From contig DGNT01000088.1 in assembly GCA_002389055.1 (NCBI GenBank), positions 1 through 40,619 on the forward strand: a stretch of 40,619 nucleotides of DNA. The letters are read 5' to 3'. Numbering within the stretch: position 1 is the stretch's first letter; the number at the start of each line of letters is the position of its first letter. This stretch comes from Alcanivorax sp. UBA4485. Its GTDB lineage: Bacteria > Pseudomonadota > Gammaproteobacteria > Pseudomonadales > Alcanivoracaceae. Under the pieces are notes generated by a model that was given only the letters and a program-made list of their open reading frames with translations, ran no database searches and had not been told where the DNA came from. The translations under genes were made by a program, and so were the position numbers. This document shows, in pieces, positions 16,255-23,874 of the stretch.

Positions 16255-18000
16255 ATGAATGACGAGACCCCCAACAGTAACGACAGCCGCACCGCGGACC
16301 AGCCTGAAGTGAAAGCGGGCGAGACCGATGTTACCAGCGGCACCGTGAACGCGGCCGCCAAAACGCCGCGCAAGAAAGCAGCGGCGAAGAAGGCCGCCAC
16401 GACGAAAGCGCCAGCTAAAAAGGCGACCACTAAGAAAGCAGCCGTCAGAAAAGCCCCTGCTAAAAAGGCGAGCACGCAGGCGGCTGCTAAGAAGGCTACC
16501 GTGAAGAAAGCGGCGCCGAAAAAAGCCGCCGCCAAGCGCAAGGCGAAGCCAGCATCGGCATTGATCGTGGGCGCCGGCTTTGCCGGGCTGGGCATGGCGA
16601 TTCGGCTGAAACAGGCCGGGGTTAATGATTTCGTGATTCTGGAGCGCGGCGACCGCGTCGGCGGTACCTGGCGGGACAACACCTACCCCGGCGCCGCCTG
16701 CGATATCCCTTCCAATCTGTATTCCTACTCGTTCGCGCCCAACCCGGAGTGGTCGCGCAGCTTCTCCGGCAGCAATGAGATTCTCGACTACATCCACTAT
16801 TTGGTGGACGCGTTCGATCTGGAAAAACACATCCGCTTCAACTGTAACGTCACCGATTTGTCGTTCCAGGAAAAAGCCGGCCTGTGGGAAGCGACACTGG
16901 AAAAAGGTGAAGTGGTGCGCGGCCGCACCGCGGTGATGGCCCAGGGCCCGTTGTCCAACGCCAGCTTCCCGAACATGGAAGGCCTGGACGAGTTCGAGGG
17001 TAAGAAGATTCACAGCGCGCGCTGGGATCACAACTACGACTTCACCGGAAAGCGTGTGGCGGTGATCGGTACCGGCGCCAGCGGCATTCAGATTGTTCCG
17101 GAACTGGTCAAAACCGTGGGCACGCTGAAAGTGTTCCAGCGCACCCCGGGCTGGGTGGTGCCGCGTCCTGATTTCAAGACACCGGACTGGCACAAGAAGC
17201 TGTTTAAGAAAATCCCGGCCAGCCAGAAGGCGGTGCGCCAGGCGCTGTTCTGGACCCACGAAACCATGGCCATGGCGGTGATCTGGAATTCGCCGCTGAC
17301 CCGGGTCGCCGAGCGGCTCAGCCTGGCGCACCTGCATAACCAGGTGGAAGACGACTGGATGCGCCGGCAGCTGACCCCGGATTTCCGCATCGGCTGCAAA
17401 CGGGTGCTGGTCTCCAACGACTATTACCCCGCCTTGCAACAAGACAACGCCGAGCTGATCACCTGGCCGATCGCGCGGCTGGCGCCGAACGGCATCCGCA
17501 CCTCGGACGGCGTCGAGCATCAGCTGGATTGCATCGTGTTCGCCACCGGCTTCGATGTCAGCAAAAGCGGCACGCCGTTCCCGGTCAAGGGTCTGGAAGG
17601 CCGCCGGCTGGATCAGGAATGGCAGGGCGGTGCCCAGGCCTACAAGAGCATCAACGTGGCCGGCTACCCGAACCTGTTCCTCACCTTCGGCCCCAACTCC
17701 GGACCGGGCCATAATTCGGCGCTGGTGTATATGGAGTCGCAACTCGACTATGCGGTGAAAGGGATTCTGCGCATTCTTGACGGCAACCTGAAAATGCTGG
17801 ATGTGAAGGAGGACGTGCAGCAGCGCCACAACCGCCGGTTGCAGAAACGTCTGGCCAAGACCAACTGGAATTCCGGCTGCAAAAGCTGGTACCTCACCGA
17901 GGACGGCTTCAACGCCACCATGTTCCCGGGCTTCGCCACCCAGTACCAAAGGCAAATGGCGCAGTTCGAGGAGCAGGACTACCAGCTGGTGCCGGCCTGA
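16255..18000 (+). CDS. Baeyer-Villiger-type flavin monooxygenase with Lys/Ala-rich N-terminal extension
   Basis: A 581-aa protein. Residues 1-35 are acidic/polar, and residues 36-99 (16360-16551) are a histone-H1-like run of AAKKA, PAKKA and TTKKA words. The enzyme body starts at residue 101 with SALIVGAGFAGLG (FAD motif GAGFAG, 106-111). It continues with ERGDRVGGTWRDNTYPGAACD, the BVMO fingerprint FEGKKIHSARWD (247-258) and the second nucleotide motif VIGTGASGIQ. Such enzymes use NADPH and O2 to insert oxygen next to a ketone or hydroxylate. The ATG at 16255 has no clear ribosome binding site, but no later ATG precedes the FAD motif; a GTG at 16501 would remove most of the tail. The tail is absent from ordinary BVMOs of this class, which are near 490-550 aa. 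Confidence 0.88.
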   Translation: MNDETPNSNDSRTADQPEVKAGETDVTSGTVNAAAKTPRKKAAAKKAATTKAPAKKATTKKAAVRKAPAKKASTQAAAKKATVKKAAPKKAAAKRKAKPASALIVGAGFAGLGMAIRLKQAGVNDFVILERGDRVGGTWRDNTYPGAACDIPSNLYSYSFAPNPEWSRSFSGSNEILDYIHYLVDAFDLEKHIRFNCNVTDLSFQEKAGLWEATLEKGEVVRGRTAVMAQGPLSNASFPNMEGLDEFEGKKIHSARWDHNYDFTGKRVAVIGTGASGIQIVPELVKTVGTLKVFQRTPGWVVPRPDFKTPDWHKKLFKKIPASQKAVRQALFWTHETMAMAVIWNSPLTRVAERLSLAHLHNQVEDDWMRRQLTPDFRIGCKRVLVSNDYYPALQQDNAELITWPIARLAPNGIRTSDGVEHQLDCIVFATGFDVSKSGTPFPVKGLEGRRLDQEWQGGAQAYKSINVAGYPNLFLTFGPNSGPGHNSALVYMESQLDYAVKGILRILDGNLKMLDVKEDVQQRHNRRLQKRLAKTNWNSGCKSWYLTEDGFNATMFPGFATQYQRQMAQFEEQDYQLVPA

Positions 18001-18179
18001 AGGGAGGATCGCGCCAGCGGATTGGCCGTAGCGACGATGGAACGGCCCACTCTGCACTTTCGGTGTCGGGCGGGCAAAGGCATTATTGCCCCCAACAACG
18101 ATACCATTGAGTGATGTAAGCCTGAGCCGGGCAACGCCGCGCACCGCGCGGCGACGACGGATCGGTGCTGGAGGTAGTG

Positions 18180-19673
18180 ATGTCCAATAACCATTTTGAT
18201 GTTCTGATTATCGGCGCCGGTTTGTCCGGTGTCGGCGCGGCCTGCCACTTGAGCCGTCAGTCCCCGGACCGCAGCTTTGCCCTGATTGAGCGCCGCAAGC
18301 GCATCGGCGGGACCTGGGACCTGTTCCGTTACCCCGGCATCCGGTCGGATTCCGACATGTACACCCTGGGCTATAACTTCCGCCCCTGGACCGAACCCAA
18401 AGTGCTCGCCGACGGCCCGTCGATCCGCGAATACATCGCCGACACCGCCGCCGAATACAACATCGACGACAAGATCTATTTTGAACGTCGCATGGTCGAC
18501 GCGGACTTCTCCACCCGCGACGGTCTGTGGACCGTGCGCGTGGAAAACGAAGGCAGCGGTGAAAGCGAAGTGTTCACCTGCCAGTTCCTGCTCTGCTGCA
18601 CCGGCTACTACAACTACGACGCCGGCTACACGCCGGACTTTCCCGGTGTCGACCAGTTCAAGGGGCGCATGGTGCACCCGCAGCAGTGGCCGGAAAACCT
18701 GGATTACAGCGGCAAGAAAGTGGTGGTGATCGGCAGTGGCGCCACCGCCGTGACGCTGGTGCCGGCCATGGCCGGTGACGCCGAGCATGTCACCATGCTG
18801 CAGCGCTCGCCGACCTACATCGCCACCGTGCCCGAGCGCGACGAACTGTCGGTGAAACTGCGCCGCTTCCTGCCGGAAATGGTGGTCTACCGCATGGCGC
18901 GTGCGCGTAACATCGGCCTGCAGCGCCTGGTGTACCGGCTCTCCAAGCAACGCCCGGGTCTGGTGCGCCGCGCGCTGCTCGCCGCCGCCCGCCGCCAGCT
19001 CGGCGACGACATCGACATGAAGCACTTCCGGCCCAGCTACAATCCCTGGGACGAGCGCCTGTGCGCGGTGCCCAACGGGGATCTGTTCAAGGTGCTGCGC
19101 CGGGGTGAAGCCTCCATCGTCACCGACCACATTGATACCTTCACCGAAAACGGCATTCGCCTGAAATCCGGCGAAGAACTGGAAGCGGATATCGTGATCA
19201 GCGCGACCGGGCTGGACCTGCAGTTGCTGGGCGGCGCCGAGCTGTCGGTGGACGGCCAGACCCGCGAGCCCCGCGATGTGCTGGTGTACAAAGGCGTGAT
19301 GCTGCGTGACGTGCCCAACATGGCCATGGTGTTCGGTTATACCAACGCGTCCTGGACCCTGAAAGCGGACATTGCCGCCGAGTACGTGTGCCGGCTGCTC
19401 AACTATATGTCCCGCAAGGGGCTGCAGCAGGTGACGCCGAAAGACCACGACGGCAGCGACACCGACAAGACCTTCCTGGACCTGCAGTCCGGCTACGTGC
19501 AACGCGCCGCCCACCGGCTGCCGCGTCAGGGCGACAAAGCGCCCTGGAAGGTGCTCAGCAACTACCTCTACGATCTGCCGCGCCTGCGCTATGGCCGGCT
19601 CAACGATGACGCCTTGGAGTTCGTCAAGGCGGAAGGCGGCAAGCGCCGCCGCCTGGGCGTGTCGCGCGGCTGA
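18180..19673 (+). CDS. almA: AlmA-like flavin-binding monooxygenase
   Basis: A 497-aa FAD/NADPH monooxygenase. The FAD motif GAGLSG is at residues 12-17. The RRKRIGGTWDLFRYPGIRSDSDM segment is very close to what I recall of AlmA from Acinetobacter, the enzyme implicated in long-chain n-alkane use. The BVMO fingerprint FKGRMVHPQQWP is at 160-171, and the second Rossmann motif is VIGSGATAV. GGAGGT at 18170-18175 selects the ATG at 18180. The upstream gap of 179 bases (18001-18179) has no gene or clear promoter. It probably belongs to the SDR/di-iron/BVMO group. Activity could be terminal or subterminal oxidation of long-chain substrates, or a Baeyer-Villiger reaction. Confidence 0.87.
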   Translation: MSNNHFDVLIIGAGLSGVGAACHLSRQSPDRSFALIERRKRIGGTWDLFRYPGIRSDSDMYTLGYNFRPWTEPKVLADGPSIREYIADTAAEYNIDDKIYFERRMVDADFSTRDGLWTVRVENEGSGESEVFTCQFLLCCTGYYNYDAGYTPDFPGVDQFKGRMVHPQQWPENLDYSGKKVVVIGSGATAVTLVPAMAGDAEHVTMLQRSPTYIATVPERDELSVKLRRFLPEMVVYRMARARNIGLQRLVYRLSKQRPGLVRRALLAAARRQLGDDIDMKHFRPSYNPWDERLCAVPNGDLFKVLRRGEASIVTDHIDTFTENGIRLKSGEELEADIVISATGLDLQLLGGAELSVDGQTREPRDVLVYKGVMLRDVPNMAMVFGYTNASWTLKADIAAEYVCRLLNYMSRKGLQQVTPKDHDGSDTDKTFLDLQSGYVQRAAHRLPRQGDKAPWKVLSNYLYDLPRLRYGRLNDDALEFVKAEGGKRRRLGVSRG

Positions 19674-19700
19674 CACCGACGCGATCCGCGCCATCGTTGA

Positions 19701-19729
19701 ACGCCCGCCGCCCGGCGGGCGTTTTCGTT
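19701..19729 (+). terminator. Rho-independent terminator after the almA-like gene
   Basis: A perfect 9-bp stem (ACGCCCGCC / GGCGGGCGT) with a GCCC loop is followed by TTTCGTT. It closes the oxidation cluster. Confidence 0.8.
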
Positions 19730-19737
19730 GGCGGGCG

Positions 19738-19783
19738 CTGTCATTTAGTTGTCACGGTAATTGTCGGCGGAAAAATTCATAAT
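19738..19783 (+). promoter_or_regulatory. Pho-box-like promoter of the CHAD gene
   Basis: CTGTCAT (19738-19744), 4 bases, then TTGTCAC (19749-19755) match 13 of 14 positions of the PhoB direct-repeat consensus with the correct 11-base period. A third, weaker unit TTGTCGG (19761-19767) follows, then 10 bases and a -10-like CATAAT (19778-19783). This resembles tandem Pho boxes replacing a -35. Seen in sequence; PhoB control is inference. Confidence 0.6.
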
Positions 19784-19821
19784 CGGGCTCCTCATTAGAA
19801 CCGCCAACATCGGAGCCCTCC

Positions 19822-20697
19822 ATGAGCAAAGCCGCGACATCCGCTTCGGATTTGCCGGGACGCCTCGCCGGCGCCGCCTGCGATCAGGACGAAACCGTAC
19901 TTTCCGTGCTTGAAGGCCAGACCAGCCTGACCCCGGAGCAGGTGCACCAGGTGCGCGTGGCCGTGAAGCGGCTGCGGGCGACCTGGCGGGTGATGGCCGG
20001 CGTGGTGGATAAGAAGACCGCGCGGCGGCAGGACAAAGCCTTGCGCATGGCGGCACGGGCGCTGGCCGGCGCCCGCGATCAGCAGGTCATGGGGGAAACC
20101 CTGGACAGCCTGCGCAAAAACGCGCGGGACTATGAAAGCGAGGCCATCGACGCGGTGCGCGCCCAGGCCCTGGCGGCCGAACAGGACGCGGTGTCGCCGG
20201 AGATGCCGGAAGGCCTGGACGGCGTGTTCCGCGCCGACCTTTACCTGTGGCGCAATCTCAACATCGAAGCCGATAACGCGGAACTGATTAAAAAAGGCTT
20301 TGGCCGGCTGTACGCCGAAGGCCGGCAGCAAGGATTGGAAGCGGTGGTGGAAAATCAGCCCGCGCTTTGGCACCGGTTCCGCAAACGGGTGAAGTATCAG
20401 CTCTATCAACTGGAACCGCTGGAAAGCGCCCTGGACGACTCCGACATCTCACTGAAGGAGTTTCGCAAGCTGGGCAAGCTGCTCGGTGAATTGCACGACC
20501 TGCATGTGCTGGACGAACATCTGCGCCGCCGCAAAAAAGACTGCGAGGATAAAGAACCGTTCGTGATCGTGCGGCAACTGATCGCGCGGCTGGAGGCGGA
20601 CCGGGTGGCGGAATGCCGCAAGCGCACCCGCCGCTGCTACAGCCTCAAACCCAAGGCCTTCCGCAAGGCCCTGGCCGGCGCGGCGGGCGCTGCCTGA
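19822..20697 (+). CDS. CHAD-domain protein
   Basis: A 291-aa cytoplasmic, helical protein made of one CHAD domain (conserved histidine alpha-helical domain). The conserved N-terminal HQVRVAVKRLRATWRV is present. A second basic repeat half (LWHRFRKRVKYQLYQLEPL ... FRKLGKLLGELHDLHVL) carries the matching positively charged helices. CHAD domains are known to bind inorganic polyphosphate through these basic residues. The start follows a good ribosome binding site (GGAG) and a Pho-box-like promoter, which fits a role in phosphate or polyphosphate handling. There is no CYTH/triphosphatase domain, so catalysis is not expected. Confidence 0.9.
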   Translation: MSKAATSASDLPGRLAGAACDQDETVLSVLEGQTSLTPEQVHQVRVAVKRLRATWRVMAGVVDKKTARRQDKALRMAARALAGARDQQVMGETLDSLRKNARDYESEAIDAVRAQALAAEQDAVSPEMPEGLDGVFRADLYLWRNLNIEADNAELIKKGFGRLYAEGRQQGLEAVVENQPALWHRFRKRVKYQLYQLEPLESALDDSDISLKEFRKLGKLLGELHDLHVLDEHLRRRKKDCEDKEPFVIVRQLIARLEADRVAECRKRTRRCYSLKPKAFRKALAGAAGAA

Positions 20698-20704
20698 GCG
20701 GGTA

Positions 20705-21028
20705 TCAGTCAGGCTTTCCGTCGTCGTCCTCGTCGAGTTCCAGGTTGGGCTCGAAGGCTCGCTTCGCGTCCGGCAGGGCGACGCTGTCGCCCACCGCGAT
20801 GCCCTGGTGTTCGGTGAGCCGCTTGCCGGTTTCAGGATCAATCAAAGCCACCACTTCCCCGTAGCTGGTGCCGTCGGTGTAGGCGTCCACCCGCACCCTT
20901 GCCACCAGGCCCTGGAAGCGGGCCGACAGCACGCTGCCCTGATGCGGCGTGGCCTCGATGTTCGGGTCCTTCGCGTAGTACTCGGCGACGCTCTGGTCGC
21001 CGGGTGAATCCCATTCAATGGCTCTCAT
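20705..21028 (-). CDS. Small acidic protein of unknown function
   Basis: A 107-aa protein that I do not recognise. It begins MRAIEWDSPGDQSVAEYYAKDP, has a beta-rich centre (ARVRVDAYTDGTSYGEVVALIDPETGKRL) and ends in an acidic tail (ELDEDDDGKPD). No signal peptide or membrane segment is seen. AAGGAG precedes the start. The ATG directly follows the stop codon (TAA) of the glutathione transferase gene, so the two are one transcript with likely coupled translation. It is convergent with the CHAD gene, 7 bases away. Confidence 0.75.
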   Translation of the reverse strand: MRAIEWDSPGDQSVAEYYAKDPNIEATPHQGSVLSARFQGLVARVRVDAYTDGTSYGEVVALIDPETGKRLTEHQGIAVGDSVALPDAKRAFEPNLELDEDDDGKPD

Positions 21029-21766
21029 TTATTGCTCCTTGATATCCAGCTCCGGGTAGTGGCGGAAGATACCGCTTTCGTTGAACGGCTGGCGCCGGTC
21101 CGACTGCAGGTAGGCGTGGATGTTCGGGCGTAGCGCCACGCGCTCGACCAGTGTCAGGATCTTGGGGATGCGCGGTCGGTGCCCGTTCATGGCCAGTGGA
21201 AACGCATACTGCAGACCACGGATAACCTGAAACAGGGACAGGTCCGCGTAGCAGTGCTCGCCGCCGGCCAGATAGTCCGGCCCCGCCGGGTTCTGTTCCA
21301 GCACCTGTTCGAAATAATCCAGAAAACGAGGCAGCCGCTGCTGATGGAAGGTAACCGCGCGGCGCTGCGCTTCCTCCTGTTGCTGATGGTAATACAGCGA
21401 CGGGCCGATCGGGTGATGAATATCGTGGATCTCCGCCACCCAGTCCGTGAGGGTCAGCTGCAGCCCGTGAATCCAATAGCGCGCCGGCTCATTGTCGGGC
21501 ACCAGGGCGAGGTGTGGGCCGAGGAACTGCAGAATATTCGCCACATGGGAAATCACCAGGTTGCCGGCTTTCAGAAAAGGCGGCGCGAACGGCGGGCGAG
21601 GGGTGGCGTCACCGGTAAGGTAGCTGTCGATGGCGGGCAGGCCGAGACCGTCGCGGGCGTCGCCAAGCCCCACATCGAGATACGCCGCGCCGGCGTCTTC
21701 CAGGGCGAGTCGGACGAACTCGCCGCGTCCCTGAATGCCGGGCCAGTAGAAGAGTTCATAGCGCAT
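21029..21766 (-). CDS. Glutathione S-transferase family protein
   Basis: A 245-aa cytosolic protein. The thioredoxin-like N-terminal half starts YELFYWPGIQGRGEFVRLALEDAGAAY. The all-helical C-terminal half includes YLAGGEHCYADLSLFQVIRGL, with the conserved N-capping region of GSTs. Family members conjugate or reduce electrophiles using glutathione. The ATG at 21766 has GGGAGG upstream; the frame opens further to 21820 without similarity. A LysR gene lies upstream in the same direction, 90 bases away. Confidence 0.88.
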   Translation of the reverse strand: MRYELFYWPGIQGRGEFVRLALEDAGAAYLDVGLGDARDGLGLPAIDSYLTGDATPRPPFAPPFLKAGNLVISHVANILQFLGPHLALVPDNEPARYWIHGLQLTLTDWVAEIHDIHHPIGPSLYYHQQQEEAQRRAVTFHQQRLPRFLDYFEQVLEQNPAGPDYLAGGEHCYADLSLFQVIRGLQYAFPLAMNGHRPRIPKILTLVERVALRPNIHAYLQSDRRQPFNESGIFRHYPELDIKEQ

Positions 21767-21856
21767 GGTGTTCCTCCCAGCGCGGACCCGAATGGGCTCG
21801 TTGCTGGAACGGTAGTGCAAAGCGCTGGTGCTGACAAATCTATTCTGGTCCCGGGT

Positions 21857-22762
21857 TTACGGTGTGATCCCGGGCTGGTCGCGCAGCAGATCAACCAGCC
21901 AGTCGACGAACACTTTCACCTTCCCGGACAGGTGCCGGTTATGGGGGTAGACCACGGACATCAGCGACGGTGCCGGCCGGTAGTCGGGTAGAACTTCCAA
22001 CAGTTCGCCCTTGCGCAGGTGGTCGGCCAGGCCATGCAGCGGTGCCTGGATCAAACCGAGTCCGGCCAGCGCCGCCGCCATATAGGCCTCGGTGTTATCC
22101 GTGGTGATGCGGGCGGGCAGGGTGATCTCGCGCACCACGCCGTGCTCAAGGTATTCCCAGGGTAAGGACCGGCCAGTGCGGCCGGCGTGGTAGTGGACCG
22201 CCTGGTGGCCGGCCAGGTCCGCGGGTACGGACGGCGTGCCGAAACGTCGCAGGTAGCCGGGGGCGGCGCAGCTGATCTCCTGCAGTTCGCCAACCCGCCG
22301 TGCCACCAGACCGGAATCCGGCAGTGGGCCGACGCGCAGTGCGCAGTCCACGCCTTCCTGAATCAGATCCACGGGCCGGTCGCTGACGCCGATCTCTAGG
22401 TCCAGTTCCGGGTATTGATCGCAGAAGGCGCGCAGCGCGGGGATAATCAGCAAGCGCGCCGGGCGGCCGGGCAGATTGATCCTCAGGCGACCGGACGGCT
22501 GCTGGCGGTCGGTAAGCATCGCCTCGGTCTCGGCCAGTGTCTCAAGCAGGTGCAGGCAGCGTTCGTAGTAGGCGCCACCATCCACCGTCACCGCGACTTG
22601 CCGGGTCGTGCGGTTGAGCAGGCGCACGCCAAGATGCGTTTCCAGTTGCTGCACGGCGGTGGTCACAGTGGCGCGGGGCATCTCCAGGGTTTCCGCCGCG
22701 CGGGTGAAGCTGCCGGCTTCCACCACCCGAGTGAAGACCTGCATGGCTTTGAAACGGTCCAT
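21857..22762 (-). CDS. LysR-family transcriptional regulator
   Basis: A 301-aa regulator. The winged HTH is at the N-terminus (FTRAAETLEMPRATVTTAVQQLETHLGVRLLNRTTRQVAVT), followed by the periplasmic-binding-like co-inducer domain. The start at 22762 (MDRFKAMQVF) is preferred to the ATG three codons earlier because AGGA is correctly spaced only for it. It is divergent from the aldo/keto reductase gene with an 18-bp palindrome between, so it probably regulates that gene. Co-regulation of the downstream GST is possible. Confidence 0.9.
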   Translation of the reverse strand: MDRFKAMQVFTRVVEAGSFTRAAETLEMPRATVTTAVQQLETHLGVRLLNRTTRQVAVTVDGGAYYERCLHLLETLAETEAMLTDRQQPSGRLRINLPGRPARLLIIPALRAFCDQYPELDLEIGVSDRPVDLIQEGVDCALRVGPLPDSGLVARRVGELQEISCAAPGYLRRFGTPSVPADLAGHQAVHYHAGRTGRSLPWEYLEHGVVREITLPARITTDNTEAYMAAALAGLGLIQAPLHGLADHLRKGELLEVLPDYRPAPSLMSVVYPHNRHLSGKVKVFVDWLVDLLRDQPGITP

Positions 22763-22777
22763 GATAGTCATCCTGAT

Positions 22778-22795
22778 TATTCAGATATCTGAATA
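22778..22795. promoter_or_regulatory. 18-bp perfect palindrome, probable LysR operator
   Basis: TATTCAGATATCTGAATA is a perfect palindrome that includes the T-N11-A form typical of LysR sites (ATTCAGATATCTGAAT). It is 16 bases upstream of the LysR start and 80 bases from the aldo/keto reductase start. Confidence 0.6.
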
Positions 22796-22874
22796 GAGTT
22801 AATCATAAGCGCCGGTTTATCCGCCATTCCTGAATATTGCAAACTGCTTTCCCGTAATCGACAGGAGCACAGGT

Positions 22875-23864
22875 ATGCAAGAGCGACGTCTGGGCCGCGA
22901 AGGTCCAAAAGTTTCCGCCCTGGGTCTGGGCTGTATGGGAATGAGTGATTTTTACGGCCACCGTGACGACAAGGAGTCCATTGCGACCTTGCAAGCGGCG
23001 CTGGATCAGGGCGTTACCATGATCGACACCGCCGACATGTACGGCCCGCACATCAACGAGGAGTTGGTGGGTAAAGCGATCGCCGGACGGCGCGATCGGG
23101 TCTTCCTGGCCACTAAATTCGGCGTGGTGCGCGACAACGGTGATCCGCACGCCAGGGGCGTCAACGGCAGCCCCGACTATGTGCGGCGATCCGTTGAGGG
23201 CAGCCTCAAGCGCCTGGGTGTGGATCATATCGATCTTTATTACCAGCACCGCATTGATCCCGAGGTACCCATTGAGGATACCGTGGGCGCCATGGCCCGG
23301 CTGGTCGATGAAGGCAAGGTGCGTTATCTGGGGCTCAGCGAGGCGGCACCGGAGACGCTGAGACGCGCCCACCAAGTGCATCCGATCAGCGCGCTGCAGA
23401 TGGAGTATTCGCTTTGGACCCGCGACGCGGAGCAAGCAATGCTTTCGACATGCCGGGAACTGGGCGTTGGCTTTGTCGCCTACAGCCCTCTGGGGCGCGG
23501 ATTTCTCAGCGGTGCGATCCGTTCCCCCGAGGATTTTGACCGCGATGATTTTCGCCGGCACAACCCGCGTTTCCAGGGTCAGAACTTCCAGCGCAATCTG
23601 GATCTCGTGGAACAGGTCAGAGTGCTCGCCGAGGACAAACAGGTACTACCCTCCCAGCTGGCGCTGGCCTGGGTACTGGCTCAAGGGGATGACATCGTGC
23701 CGATTTTCGGTACCAAGCGGCGGCGCTATCTGCAGGAAAACCTGGGAGCGCTGAGGGTCGCGCTCAGTGAGGACGACCTGCAAACCCTGGCGCGCATCTT
23801 CCCCGTGCATGCCGCCGCCGGTGAACGCTACGGTGAGACGGGAATGGCCACCTTGGGGCGCTGA
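22875..23864 (+). CDS. Aldo/keto reductase
   Basis: A 329-aa TIM-barrel oxidoreductase using NADPH. It shows LGLGCMGMSDFYG, the catalytic D in IDTADMYG with Y, K in ATKFG, and H in YYQHRIDP, and the cofactor-binding ending PIFGTKRRRYLQENLGAL. This places it with the AKR13-like/YajO-type group that reduces aldehydes and ketones. AGGAG precedes the ATG. It is single, divergent from LysR and convergent with the CDF-type gene. Confidence 0.92.
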   Translation: MQERRLGREGPKVSALGLGCMGMSDFYGHRDDKESIATLQAALDQGVTMIDTADMYGPHINEELVGKAIAGRRDRVFLATKFGVVRDNGDPHARGVNGSPDYVRRSVEGSLKRLGVDHIDLYYQHRIDPEVPIEDTVGAMARLVDEGKVRYLGLSEAAPETLRRAHQVHPISALQMEYSLWTRDAEQAMLSTCRELGVGFVAYSPLGRGFLSGAIRSPEDFDRDDFRRHNPRFQGQNFQRNLDLVEQVRVLAEDKQVLPSQLALAWVLAQGDDIVPIFGTKRRRYLQENLGALRVALSEDDLQTLARIFPVHAAAGERYGETGMATLGR

Positions 23865-23874
23865 GGCCCACGGG

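Noticed and set aside
16040..16258. Two overlapping short frames of about 70 aa before the monooxygenase
   Set aside because: They lie inside the REPIN-like repeat, which creates similar false genes at each copy.
16225..18144. 639-aa open frame antisense to the first flavin monooxygenase
   Set aside because: Includes the complement of the Lys/Ala repeat as AFLAGAF-like repeats; no real protein features.
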